A stretch of DNA of 64,000 nucleotides from Chloroflexota bacterium (GTDB lineage Bacteria; Chloroflexota; Anaerolineae; Anaerolineales; Villigracilaceae): NCBI GenBank assembly GCA_026390015.1, contig JAPLGS010000077.1, forward strand, positions 1 to 64,000. The letters are read 5' to 3'. The notes under the pieces were generated by a model. It had not been told where the DNA came from. It did no database searches and worked only from the letters and a program-made list of their open reading frames with translations. The position numbers were made by a program, and so were the translations under genes. Of this stretch, positions 1 through 8,177 are shown in pieces; within the stretch, counting starts at the first letter, position 1; the number at the start of each line of letters is the position of its first letter.

Positions 1-158
1 ACTTCTTCCCAGTTATCCGCGTTACAAATGATTGCGCAGATTGCAATTACCAGAATATCGATTAACTTATGATGTCTGGTTCGCTCGTGGCGCGGGTCTT
101 TAATATCGCCAAAATGCTCCTGAATATGGGCTAATGAATCTTCTTCGCTCATTCTCAT
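1..158 (-). CDS. ISAs1-family transposase, N-terminal part (cut by window edge)
   Basis: Reading the minus strand from an ATG at 158 (or a second ATG at 152) gives a protein starting MRMSEEDSLAHIQEHFGDI, continuing KDPRHERTRHHKL and IDILVIAICAIICNADNWEE. The blocks F-x-D-I-K-D-P-R and L-x-D-I-L-x-I-A-I-C-A-I-I-C are typical of the N-terminal DDE_Tnp_1-associated domain of ISAs1/H-repeat transposases. The frame is open to base 1, so only about 52 residues are visible and the catalytic DDE region lies outside. The ATG at 152 has a GAGG six bases upstream and may be the true start. Whether the element is intact cannot be judged. Confidence 0.85.
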   Translation of the reverse strand, partial: MRMSEEDSLAHIQEHFGDIKDPRHERTRHHKLIDILVIAICAIICNADNWEE

Positions 159-231
159 CCTCTTCGTTTCTTTTTCCCTTGAGGATACCCGATACCCTTC
201 TATTGTCTAGATGTAAGATGCGTTTGCCCTG
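1..231 (-). mobile_element. End of an ISAs1-type insertion sequence
   Basis: The transposase start is followed outward by about 50 non-coding bases and then by the sequence TAAGATGCGTTTGCCCTG at 214-231. From memory of the family, this resembles the terminal inverted repeat of ISAs1-type elements (CAGGGCAAACGCATCT read inward). The element would therefore end at about 231 and continue to the left of the window. The other end and the target duplication cannot be seen. Confidence 0.55.
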
Positions 232-312
232 GGGCACCTTGGAAAACTTACCGCACGTACAAATGGCCGCTTTCAGTGATGTTATACTTTGGCAAAAAAG
301 GGCAGAAAAATT

Positions 313-1335
313 ATGGACAATCGGACAGACTGGGTTGATTACGGAAAGGGGATCGGAATAATTCTGGTGGTATACGGGCATCTATTAAGCAGCGCATATC
401 ACGCTGGTATAAAAATCCCGGAACATTTCTTTTTGCTCTCAGACAGCATCGTCTATGGGTTCCATATGCCATTTTTCTTTTTACTGGCAGGCCTTTTTGT
501 TGAGGGCAGCCTGCAGAAGCGCGGCATTAAAAGTTATATTCTAGACAAGTTCTCACGCATTGCTTATCCGTATGTGATCTGGTCCATACTGCAGGTAAGT
601 GTCGAGGTGCTCTTTTCCAACCAAACCCAATTGGGTGCAACCTTTGCCGATCTCGCGACAATCTTTTACCGGCCCTGGGGACAGTTCTGGTTCCTATATG
701 CGCTTTTCATTATGCATATTTTGTTTGCTATCACGAGCAAGTTTGGAAAATATTCCACGGGGTTAATATTCATCCTTTCAGCAGCTTTATATTTTTATCC
801 GCTTAACATTGGAGTCGCAGGCATCTTCGGCTTTTCAACCTATTTTATCTTTTTTGTGATGGGCATTATTCTGAGAAAAACGCTCATGAATACAGAGAGA
901 TACAACCCATCTCTTTGGTTTATTCTTTTGCTATTTTTTATCTTAATTGGTTCTGGGTATATTATTTTTGAATTTCAGATCAAACCTATACGCCTGAGCG
1001 GCAGCTCACATCCATTTTATTTCCTTTATTTAGCCTTTCTCGGCATTACGGCTTGCACAAGTCTGTCACAATATCTCGCTCAAAAAAATATAGCCCCCTA
1101 CTTACAATGGCTGGGAGTGTACTCTCTACAAATATATCTCGTCCACATGCTGGCAGGCGTAGGTATAAGAATGGTTCTGTTATATGTGTTTGGGATCCAA
1201 AACTGGGTCATTCACATAGCAATGGGAGTCGCTTTCGCGCTGACAGCGCCAATTATTCTCCAAAAAATATCCGACCGGTTTAAGTTCCCATATTTATTTG
1301 AATTCAAAAGAATTTATGATCCGGCTTCAGGTTAA
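313..1335 (+). CDS. Acyltransferase-3 family integral membrane protein
   Basis: A 340-residue membrane protein with about ten hydrophobic segments. The N-terminus MDNRTDWVDYGKGIGIILV followed by VYGHLL and the segment FHMPFFFLLAGLF are hallmarks of acyltransferase family 3 (OatA/fucose-4-O-acetylase group), which moves acyl groups onto sugars of envelope polymers or small molecules. The His in VYGH is the expected key residue. I start at the ATG at 313; a TTG at 289 would add eight residues that the family does not need. A TATACT at 283-288 may be its -10 box. It is a single gene between the insertion sequence and the convergent nuo operon. The substrate is unknown. Confidence 0.85.
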   Translation: MDNRTDWVDYGKGIGIILVVYGHLLSSAYHAGIKIPEHFFLLSDSIVYGFHMPFFFLLAGLFVEGSLQKRGIKSYILDKFSRIAYPYVIWSILQVSVEVLFSNQTQLGATFADLATIFYRPWGQFWFLYALFIMHILFAITSKFGKYSTGLIFILSAALYFYPLNIGVAGIFGFSTYFIFFVMGIILRKTLMNTERYNPSLWFILLLFFILIGSGYIIFEFQIKPIRLSGSSHPFYFLYLAFLGITACTSLSQYLAQKNIAPYLQWLGVYSLQIYLVHMLAGVGIRMVLLYVFGIQNWVIHIAMGVAFALTAPIILQKISDRFKFPYLFEFKRIYDPASG

Positions 1336-1361
1336 AGCTTGGATGCTCTATGCTAATAAAA

Positions 1362-1387
1362 CGGGACGGCGAAAAAATGCCGTCCCG
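1362..1387. terminator. Bidirectional rho-independent terminator
   Basis: A perfect 9-bp stem CGGGACGGC / GCCGTCCCG with an A-rich loop, flanked by TTTTATT on the minus-strand side and TTGTTTTATTT on the plus side. It lies between the convergent acyltransferase gene and nuoN and can end both transcripts. Confidence 0.85.
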
Positions 1388-1414
1388 AAATTGTTTTATT
1401 TCCTATTTCAATTG

Positions 1415-2857
1415 CTAGAATAATCTTAGCACTGCCGTACTTGCCATGACGAACAACCATTGCGGAACAAAACTCAACGCAACGGTGACGATGGCTGTAG
1501 TTGCAATTGTGAAGTTCAACCACTCTTCACTTTCGATCGTTGGGTCGCCTTCATGCATGTACATGTTGACGACTACCCGTAAATAGTAATATGCGGAAAC
1601 CAGCGAAGTCATACCGCCGATGATGGCGAGGCCGGTATATCCGCCGGCGATGACGGCGCGGAAAAGATAGAATTTGCCGACCAATCCTAAAGTTGGAGGG
1701 AAGCCGATGAAGGAGAGCATGAAGACGGTCATCGCGATGGCAAGGGCGGGATATTTCCTGGCGAGGCCGGCGAAGTCGCTGATCTCAAGTCCTTTACCTT
1801 CGGCTTTTTCAAGCGCGATTACGACTGACCATGCGCCGAAGTTGGTCACAGCATAAGAAACGAGGTAGAACAATCCTGCCGCGATTGAAATGGGGAGGAC
1901 TTCCTTGTTTCCATAAGGGACAAAAGCCATCAGGATATAACCCGCGTGTGCGATGCTTGAGTACGCCAGCATACGCTTGATGTTGGTCTGTGATATGGCT
2001 GAGATGTTACCGACGATCATGGTCAACGCGGCCAGCACCCAGAGGATGGGAGTGATGTCCACGGCAATGGATGGGAACGCGGTGGCAAATACTCGCAGTA
2101 ACGCGGCAAAGCCAGCGATCTTTGCGCCGGATGACATGAAGGCGGTGACAGCGGTTGGTGAACCTTGGTATACGTCAGGAGTCCACATGTGGAAGGGAAC
2201 GGCGGCAACTTTGAAGCCAAATCCCACCAGAAGCAGAGCTGCCCCAATGGTCAGGAGCAGACTTGAGGTCCCGTTTGAAGCGGCGAAGAAGATCCCACTT
2301 AGGGATGTGGTTCCAGTGGCGCCGTAGATCAATGCAATCCCATAAACAACAAATCCAGTGGAGAATGCGCCGAGTAAAAAATATTTGACGCCCGCTTCTT
2401 CCGATTGAAGATTGGGGCGGGCAAACGCAGCCAGCACATACAGCGGAATGGACAGTAATTCAAGCGCGAGGAAGACGATGATGAGGTCTGAGGCTTGCGC
2501 CATGAGCATCATACCGACAATACTGAACAGCATAAGGATGTAGTATTCGCCGCGCTCAAGACCCATGCGTTTGATGTAGCCATAGGCAAGGGCAATGCCC
2601 AGCAAACCGCTCGCAAGGAGGAGGATATTAATAAACGCTGCGAAGCCGTCAACCACCACCATGTTGTTGAAGCCCGTGTTCTCGTGGCCGACTTGGGTGA
2701 TCGTAAGCCCCAACGTGACCGCCAACCCCAATGCGGACAGGAACGCTGTAATGCCTTTGCGATCCTTTGGGATGAAGAGATCAGCCAATAAAAGCACACA
2801 GGCCCATACGGTGAGGACGGTCAGTGGGAGGATTGTGTAAAAATCAAGTTGCGTCAT
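1415..2857 (-). CDS. nuoN: NADH-quinone oxidoreductase subunit N
   Basis: A 480-residue antiporter-like membrane subunit of complex I (proton pumping in the membrane arm). About 14 hydrophobic segments are visible. The core carries the proton-antiporter M signature: VPFHMWTPDVYQGSPTAVTA, and NIKRMLAYSSIAHAGYILM. The length is normal for NuoN. The start ATG has GGAG five bases upstream. It is the last gene of the nuo operon, separated from nuoM by a 113-bp gap filled by a dispersed palindrome, and followed by a strong terminator. Confidence 0.97.
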   Translation of the reverse strand: MTQLDFYTILPLTVLTVWACVLLLADLFIPKDRKGITAFLSALGLAVTLGLTITQVGHENTGFNNMVVVDGFAAFINILLLASGLLGIALAYGYIKRMGLERGEYYILMLFSIVGMMLMAQASDLIIVFLALELLSIPLYVLAAFARPNLQSEEAGVKYFLLGAFSTGFVVYGIALIYGATGTTSLSGIFFAASNGTSSLLLTIGAALLLVGFGFKVAAVPFHMWTPDVYQGSPTAVTAFMSSGAKIAGFAALLRVFATAFPSIAVDITPILWVLAALTMIVGNISAISQTNIKRMLAYSSIAHAGYILMAFVPYGNKEVLPISIAAGLFYLVSYAVTNFGAWSVVIALEKAEGKGLEISDFAGLARKYPALAIAMTVFMLSFIGFPPTLGLVGKFYLFRAVIAGGYTGLAIIGGMTSLVSAYYYLRVVVNMYMHEGDPTIESEEWLNFTIATTAIVTVALSFVPQWLFVMASTAVLRLF

Positions 2858-2872
2858 GAACGCTCCGAATTA

Positions 2873-2962
2873 TGTCATTGCGAGGGTGTTCTTCCCGAAG
2901 CAATCTCCTGATAGATGGGGATTGCTTCGTCGCAAAGAGCAAGTACGCTCCTCGCAATGACA
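2873..2962. repeat. Dispersed palindromic repeat (TCATTGCGAGG type) between nuoM and nuoN
   Basis: The outer arms TGTCATTGCGAGG (2873-2885) and CCTCGCAATGACA (2950-2962) are exact inverted copies. Inside them CGAAGCAATCTCC and GGGGATTGCTTCG form a second, nearly perfect pair. A related element lies at 54682-54749. It fills nearly the whole nuoM-nuoN gap and may act as an mRNA hairpin. Confidence 0.85.
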
Positions 2963-2970
2963 TCAAATTA

Positions 2971-4464
2971 CTACAAAGGCAACGCAGATATAAGTTTCTC
3001 AACAGCGGGCGCGATCAAATTGAAGAACGGCGCGGGGTAAAGTCCGATCCAGAACATGAGGATCAATAATGGCGTAACGGTGAGGATCTCGCGCCAATTG
3101 AGGTCTTTGAGTTGGTGATGTTGTGTGATCTCACCCGCAGGTCCGAGGAACATTTTCTGGAACATGTAAAGGATGTAAACCGCCGCCATGATGACACCGA
3201 TGGCGGAGATGCCCGCATACCACGGGTTTCCAATCGCCTTCGAACCAAATGCGCCGAGCAGAATAGTGAACTCACCGACGAAGCCGTTCAATCCGGGCAA
3301 GCCCATCGATGAAAGTGAAGCGATCAACATGATCGTGCCGAAGATCGGCATGACCTTCCACAAGCCGCCGTAGACTTTGATCTCGCGGGTGTGAGTCTGT
3401 TCGTAGACCATGCCGATGAGGAGGAACAGCGCGCCGGTGCTGAGGCCGTGATTGATCATTTGCAAAATGGCGCCAGATACACCTTGGACATTGAGCGCGA
3501 ACATGCCCAACATCACGAAACCGAGATGACTCACGGATGAATAAGCAACCAACTTCTTGACATCCTTTTGAGCGTATGAAACCGCCGCGCCATAGATAAT
3601 ACCAATAGTAGCGAAGAGCGCGATCCACGGGGCGGCTTTGACTGTCGCTTCAGGGAAGAGCGGAATGTTGAAGCGCAGGAAACCGTAAGTTCCCATCTTC
3701 AGCAAAACGCCCGCCAAAATGACAGAGCCAGCTGTCGGAGCTTCCACATGGGCATCGGGCAACCATGAATGTAGAGGCCACATCGGCACTTTGATGGCGA
3801 ATGCGGCAGTAAACGCCAGGAACAGCCACCATTGGATGCCCGCAGGAATACTTCCTTTGGCGATCAAGTCTGGCACTGAGAATGTATTTCCATAAATGCC
3901 GAGCCACAGAATGGCAACCAACATCAAAATGGAACCAGCCATGGTATACAGGAAGAATTTCACCGCAGCATAGATGCGGCGCGGGCCGCCCCACAAACCG
4001 ATCAGGAAGTACATCGGCACGAGTGTGAATTCCCAGAACACATAGAACATGAACAGATCCTGCGCGAGGAAGACGCCCATCATGCCCACTTCCAGCAAAA
4101 GGAAGAAGATCATGAAATCCTTGACGCGCTCTTCGACGGCAGTCCATGTGGAGAGAAGCGAGATTGGCGTGAGGAAGGCGGTCAGCAGGACGAGCAAAAT
4201 GCTCAAGCCGTCGACAGCAAGATAATAGTAGATGTTCCAGCCCGCCACGTTGATCCAAGAATATTTGGCGACCAGCTGAAGGTCAGGGTTGGATGCGTTG
4301 AACTGCGAGAGCACCCAAAGCGATATGCCAAACGTCAGCAGGGATGTGACCATCGCGACCCAGCGGATGGCGGTCTTTGCTTCGGAATTCATAAACAGAA
4401 GCACGATCACACCAAGGAGCGGGAAGAAGGTCAGAAGAGTAAGGGGTTCAAAAAGAAATTTCAT
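2971..4464 (-). CDS. nuoM: NADH-quinone oxidoreductase subunit M
   Basis: A 497-residue antiporter-like subunit of the complex I membrane arm. Visible signatures are the TM5 glutamate block YVFWEFTLVPMYFLIG, the FLYTMAGS segment, PMWPLHSWLPDAHVEAPTAG, and KDVKKLVAYSSVSHLGFVML. About 14 membrane segments and a normal family length. It lies 74 bp downstream of nuoL, a gap that holds a repeat-derived hairpin, in the same operon. No missing residues were noticed. Confidence 0.97.
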   Translation of the reverse strand: MKFLFEPLTLLTFFPLLGVIVLLFMNSEAKTAIRWVAMVTSLLTFGISLWVLSQFNASNPDLQLVAKYSWINVAGWNIYYYLAVDGLSILLVLLTAFLTPISLLSTWTAVEERVKDFMIFFLLLEVGMMGVFLAQDLFMFYVFWEFTLVPMYFLIGLWGGPRRIYAAVKFFLYTMAGSILMLVAILWLGIYGNTFSVPDLIAKGSIPAGIQWWLFLAFTAAFAIKVPMWPLHSWLPDAHVEAPTAGSVILAGVLLKMGTYGFLRFNIPLFPEATVKAAPWIALFATIGIIYGAAVSYAQKDVKKLVAYSSVSHLGFVMLGMFALNVQGVSGAILQMINHGLSTGALFLLIGMVYEQTHTREIKVYGGLWKVMPIFGTIMLIASLSSMGLPGLNGFVGEFTILLGAFGSKAIGNPWYAGISAIGVIMAAVYILYMFQKMFLGPAGEITQHHQLKDLNWREILTVTPLLILMFWIGLYPAPFFNLIAPAVEKLISALPL

Positions 4465-4489
4465 GTTGAGTCCTTGCGTTGAAAGTTTT

Positions 4490-4528
4490 GCAGGTTGGAA
4501 AGTTGGAAGGTTGAAACCTGTAACCTGC
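4490..4528. repeat. Short repeat and hairpin between nuoL and nuoM
   Basis: GCAGGTT (4490-4496) and AACCTGC (4522-4528) are inverted arms around degenerate 7-8-bp words of the form GGTTGGAA, AGTTGGAA, GGTTGAAA. It belongs to the class of simple short-period repeats seen in other gaps of this window. Confidence 0.6.
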
Positions 4529-4538
4529 CAGCTTGTAA

Positions 4539-6683
4539 TTACTTAAAGATAAGATATCCTAAAATTAATACGACGCCTAACATGACGGACAGCGCATAGG
4601 AACGCACGAATCCATTCTGGACCTTGCGCAGGGTCGCCGATATTGATTGAGTTGCCGTGCCCAGCCAGTTCGCGAATGCGTCGATCCCTTTTTGGTCGGC
4701 GTAACGATCAAGCGCAATTTCGCTCAGCCAGTTATAAGTTCCCAGAATAACCGTATCATGCACAAAGTCATGCCAGAACTGCCAGTCGATCACATCTGCA
4801 AGAAATTGTGAGAGCTTCTTGAACGGATTAATGATGATGGCAAAGTATCCTTCATCTACAAACCATTTATTTTCCATGCCTGTGAAGATGAAACCAAGCG
4901 GCTTCTTGAGCGGATCGATCTGCCCAGCCTTAAGCGGATTGCGTCCGTAGAGCCACCATGAAGTGAGGATGGCGGCCAAGGCTAGCACTGTGGAAATTCC
5001 CGCGACTTTCAGATCAAGCGGAAGGCTTTCGACTTCGGCGAGTGTATATCCCAGCCAGTGACCCAGATTATGGAAACCTTCAAATGGAAGATTCAACGCG
5101 CCACCCAGAACCGATAAAGCTGCCAGCACCATAAGCGGCACAGTCATCACTTTTGGGCTTTCCTCAGCGTGAGCGGCAGCTGCATGACGCGGCTCATCGA
5201 AGAAGACCATCCAGATCTGACGGCCCATGTAGAAGGCGGTCAGGAATGCAGCGAGAGTTAGCTGCCAATAAATGCTTGTGAAATGCAGGCTGGCGTCCAA
5301 AAGAATTTCATCCTTCGACCAGAAGCCCGCAAATGGGAAGATGCCCGCGAGCGCAAGTGTGCCGATGATGTAAAGCCAGAACGTGACTGGCATGGTTTTG
5401 CGAAGTCCGCCCATGTTGCGCATGTCGCCTGGATCAAATACTTCATCATGATGACTGTCATCATGGGTTTCCTTGCTTGATTTCTTTCCCCTGGCAGGTT
5501 TGCTTTCATGATGCGCGTGAGCGAGATGATGATGTCCACGCTCCATGCCAAGAATGACAGACCCGGCGGAAAGGAATAACAGAGCTTTGAAGAACGCATG
5601 CGTAATGAGGTGGAACATTCCCGCCACATACGCGCCCATGCCCACGGCGGCAACCATGAATCCAAGTTGTGATATCGTGGAGTAAGCCAAAACTTTTTTG
5701 ATATCGTATTGACCAACTGCGATGGTCGCAGCGAAAAGTGCTGTGCCCGCGCCGACCATCGCCACAATATATTGCGCCTGCGGTACAAGCGTATATATTT
5801 CAGCGGAACGTGTTACGAGATATACACCCGCGGTCACCATTGTCGCGGCATGGATCAACGCAGAGACAGGTGTCGGGCCTGCCATCGCATCCGGCAGCCA
5901 GATATACAACGGGATTTGCGCGGATTTACCAGCCACGCCCACCAGCATAAACAATGTGATTGCGACGATTATTTCAGGGGGAGCGGATTTCGCGGCTTCA
6001 AAAACCTGGTCAAATTGGAAGGAGCCGAGATACCAGAACATCAGGAAGCCTGCGATGAGGAAACCGAAGTCACCGACGCGGTTGGTGATGAAGGCTTTCT
6101 TCGCGGCATTGGAATTGGCCCAGGATGGACGAGCCAGAGTATCCATCTCATACCAGAAACCGATCAGCAGGAAGGAGCAAAGTCCCACGCCTTCCCAGCC
6201 GACGAATAGCATCATGTACGAGTCGCCGCTGACGAGGATCATCATGGCCGCGATGAACAGATTCAGGAAAATAAAGAAACGCGGAAAACGTCCCTCTTCC
6301 TTCTTGAAGCGCACATCCTCGTGCATATATCCGATGGCGTAGATGTGGATGAGTGTGCCCACACCAGAAACGACCAACATCATAGTGGTCGAGAGTGAGT
6401 CCATGCGGAAGGTCCAATCAAGTTGAAGTGTTCCGACATGGATCCATTCAGCCAGACGCCAGCGCACCATTTCGCCGTGATTGATCGAGACTGAATACGC
6501 CAATAGCACCGAAACGACAAATGCCGCTCCCGATGCAAGACTCGCCACTGTGCCGACCATCTTTTCGCTGAACTTGAACCACTTGCCAAAGATCAAATTG
6601 ATCAGCAAGCCGGTTAAAGGCGCAAAGACCAGCCATGGGGCGAGGAAGAAAAATCCGCTGGTTACTGTTTCGCTTAAATGCAT
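4539..6683 (-). CDS. nuoL: NADH-quinone oxidoreductase subunit L with His-rich insert
   Basis: A 714-residue complex I subunit: the distal antiporter-like subunit with the long lateral helix at the C-terminus. Conserved blocks seen are LFVGWEGVGLCSFLLIGFWY, IPLYIWLPDAMAGPTPVSAL and DIKKVLAYSTISQLGFMV, followed by HLITHAFFKALLFLSAGSVI. At residues 381-420, where other NuoL proteins have a short loop before MRNMGGLRKTMP, this one carries a histidine- and charge-rich insertion (for example GHHHLAHAHHE and ETHDDSHHDE). The gene sits between nuoK and nuoM; the 104-bp gap to nuoK holds 7-bp repeats. Confidence 0.97.
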   Translation of the reverse strand: MHLSETVTSGFFFLAPWLVFAPLTGLLINLIFGKWFKFSEKMVGTVASLASGAAFVVSVLLAYSVSINHGEMVRWRLAEWIHVGTLQLDWTFRMDSLSTTMMLVVSGVGTLIHIYAIGYMHEDVRFKKEEGRFPRFFIFLNLFIAAMMILVSGDSYMMLFVGWEGVGLCSFLLIGFWYEMDTLARPSWANSNAAKKAFITNRVGDFGFLIAGFLMFWYLGSFQFDQVFEAAKSAPPEIIVAITLFMLVGVAGKSAQIPLYIWLPDAMAGPTPVSALIHAATMVTAGVYLVTRSAEIYTLVPQAQYIVAMVGAGTALFAATIAVGQYDIKKVLAYSTISQLGFMVAAVGMGAYVAGMFHLITHAFFKALLFLSAGSVILGMERGHHHLAHAHHESKPARGKKSSKETHDDSHHDEVFDPGDMRNMGGLRKTMPVTFWLYIIGTLALAGIFPFAGFWSKDEILLDASLHFTSIYWQLTLAAFLTAFYMGRQIWMVFFDEPRHAAAAHAEESPKVMTVPLMVLAALSVLGGALNLPFEGFHNLGHWLGYTLAEVESLPLDLKVAGISTVLALAAILTSWWLYGRNPLKAGQIDPLKKPLGFIFTGMENKWFVDEGYFAIIINPFKKLSQFLADVIDWQFWHDFVHDTVILGTYNWLSEIALDRYADQKGIDAFANWLGTATQSISATLRKVQNGFVRSYALSVMLGVVLILGYLIFK

Positions 6684-6703
6684 AAACTGCTCCGGAAATC
6701 AGG

Positions 6704-6785
6704 AATTAGGGATTGGGAATTAGGATTTAGGATTTCGCACAATTATCTGGCCGACTGCCTAATTACCTAGTTACTAATCACCTAA
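6704..6785. repeat. Tandem 7-bp repeats between nuoK and nuoL
   Basis: Four consecutive heptamers AATTAGG, GATTGGG, AATTAGG, ATTTAGG occupy 6704-6731. A second run in the opposite sense (CCTAATT, ACCTAGT, TACTAAT, CACCTAA) fills about 6755-6784. Together they cover most of the gap. The pattern resembles the heptameric short tandem repeats known from cyanobacteria. Confidence 0.85.
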
Positions 6786-6787
6786 CT

Positions 6788-7090
6788 TTATCCCTTCAAA
6801 GAATTCATCTCATCAATATTGATGTTCTTCTTGGTCTTGAAAATTTCAACGATCAAGGCGAGACCCACCGCCACTTCCGCCGCGGCGACCGCGATGACAA
6901 AGAACACGAAGATCTGTCCGTTAAAACTCTTGTACATATTGGAAAAAGCCACGAAGGCCAGATTGCCCGCATTGAGCATCAACTCAATGGACATGAAAAT
7001 GATCAACGGGTTGCGGCGGATGAGCACGCCCATCGCACCGATGGTAAACAAAATCGCCGAAAGAATAATGTAATAATCTACAGGTACCAT
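6788..7090 (-). CDS. nuoK: NADH-quinone oxidoreductase subunit K
   Basis: A 100-residue subunit with three transmembrane helices. The two membrane glutamates used in proton transfer are present in [18 protein letters not shown] and in [16 protein letters not shown]. Its start overlaps the last base of nuoJ's stop codon (TAATG), which indicates translational coupling. Length and sequence are typical. Confidence 0.97.
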   Translation of the reverse strand: MVPVDYYIILSAILFTIGAMGVLIRRNPLIIFMSIELMLNAGNLAFVAFSNMYKSFNGQIFVFFVIAVAAAEVAVGLALIVEIFKTKKNINIDEMNSLKG

Positions 7091-7614
7091 TATTTACGCC
7101 CTACCTTTTCACGATTGGTAAGTACGATCGCTCCCACCATCGCGACCAATAACAAAACTGATGTGACTTCAAATGGCAAGAGGAATTGATTGAACATGGT
7201 CATCGCCATTTCTCGCAGGTTGTCCATTGAGTTCACTGCAATACCCGGGGCAGTCACCATCATATTCGGCTGTACGCGTGAAGCCAGAAGATAGACCGAT
7301 TCCGCTACGAGGATGACAGCCAAAGAAAACGCCAACGGCTTCTGCCACGGCAGAGATTTTGACGGGGCGAGACTTTCCACGCCAAGCAGCATGATCACGA
7401 AGAGGAACAAGACCATGATCGCGCCCGCATAAACAGTGATCTGAGACATGGCAATGAACGGCGCTCCCAACAGCAGATAGAATATCGCCACCGTAGTGAA
7501 GTTCAAGACAAGGAATAATGCAGAATAGACCGCATTACGGCTGAAAACCATGCCGAGGGCTGCCGCAATGGCTACGAGGGAAAGAACGAGGAAAACAATT
7601 AGTTCAGAAGTCAT
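7090..7614 (-). CDS. nuoJ: NADH-quinone oxidoreductase subunit J
   Basis: A 174-residue membrane subunit of complex I with five predicted helices. The segment [21 protein letters not shown] carries the conserved pi-bulge helix region of the family ([14 protein letters not shown]). It lies between nuoI and nuoK, with a 41-bp gap upstream that contains repeat-like words. Confidence 0.96.
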   Translation of the reverse strand: MTSELIVFLVLSLVAIAAALGMVFSRNAVYSALFLVLNFTTVAIFYLLLGAPFIAMSQITVYAGAIMVLFLFVIMLLGVESLAPSKSLPWQKPLAFSLAVILVAESVYLLASRVQPNMMVTAPGIAVNSMDNLREMAMTMFNQFLLPFEVTSVLLLVAMVGAIVLTNREKVGRK

Positions 7615-7655
7615 AGATACCTTTTGGGTAATTGGTGCTTACCATTTATCAGTTA

Positions 7656-8177
7656 CTAATCTCTTGGGTCTTGCATTTCAGGCACCGAACGTGTGAACAC
7701 ACCTTCTTCAGTTTTACGCGGCGTGAGCATTTCTGTAGTTGGAACCGATTCAAGTAATAAGTCTTTGGTGTAGATGGCCTGACGGCGATCTGTGAACGAG
7801 AGTTCGTAGTTATCGCCGAGGACAATTGCTTCTGTCGGGCAGGCATCTTCGCAGAAACCGCAATAGATACAGCGCAGCATATTTATTTCGTAGGTCGAGG
7901 CAAACCTCTCGCCGGGAGAGAATCGTTTTTCATCGGTATTCTCAGATGATTCAACGAAGATCGCATCCGCAGGGCAGGCTGCCGCACAGAGCGAACATCC
8001 GATACATTTTTCGAGACCGTTTTCGTAGCGTTTCAACACATGTCGGCCACGATAACGCGGACGAACTTCACGCTTCTGTTCAGGATATTGGTAGGTTACC
8101 GTCTTTTCGAATAAGAAAGAACGGAGCGTCTCACCGAGGCCGCGCCCAAGCTCAATAACGGGATCAAACACGCCCAT
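7656..8177 (-). CDS. nuoI: NADH-quinone oxidoreductase subunit I (two 4Fe-4S)
   Basis: A 173-residue ferredoxin-like subunit that carries clusters N6a and N6b between the peripheral arm and the quinone site. The two motifs CIGCSLCAAACPADAI (residues 58-73) and CIYCGFCEDACPTEAI (103-118) are complete. The start overlaps the end of nuoH by 14 bases. The stop codon lies in the beginning of a repeat-derived stretch. Confidence 0.97.
   Translation of the reverse strand: MGVFDPVIELGRGLGETLRSFLFEKTVTYQYPEQKREVRPRYRGRHVLKRYENGLEKCIGCSLCAAACPADAIFVESSENTDEKRFSPGERFASTYEINMLRCIYCGFCEDACPTEAIVLGDNYELSFTDRRQAIYTKDLLLESVPTTEMLTPRKTEEGVFTRSVPEMQDPRD

Noticed and set aside
100..381. Minus-strand frame of 93 codons
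   Set aside because: Overlaps the transposase start in another frame, the insertion-sequence end and the acyltransferase start; no family features.
6704..6785. CRISPR array
   Set aside because: The repeats are only 7 bases, without spacers, and no cas genes are present in the window.
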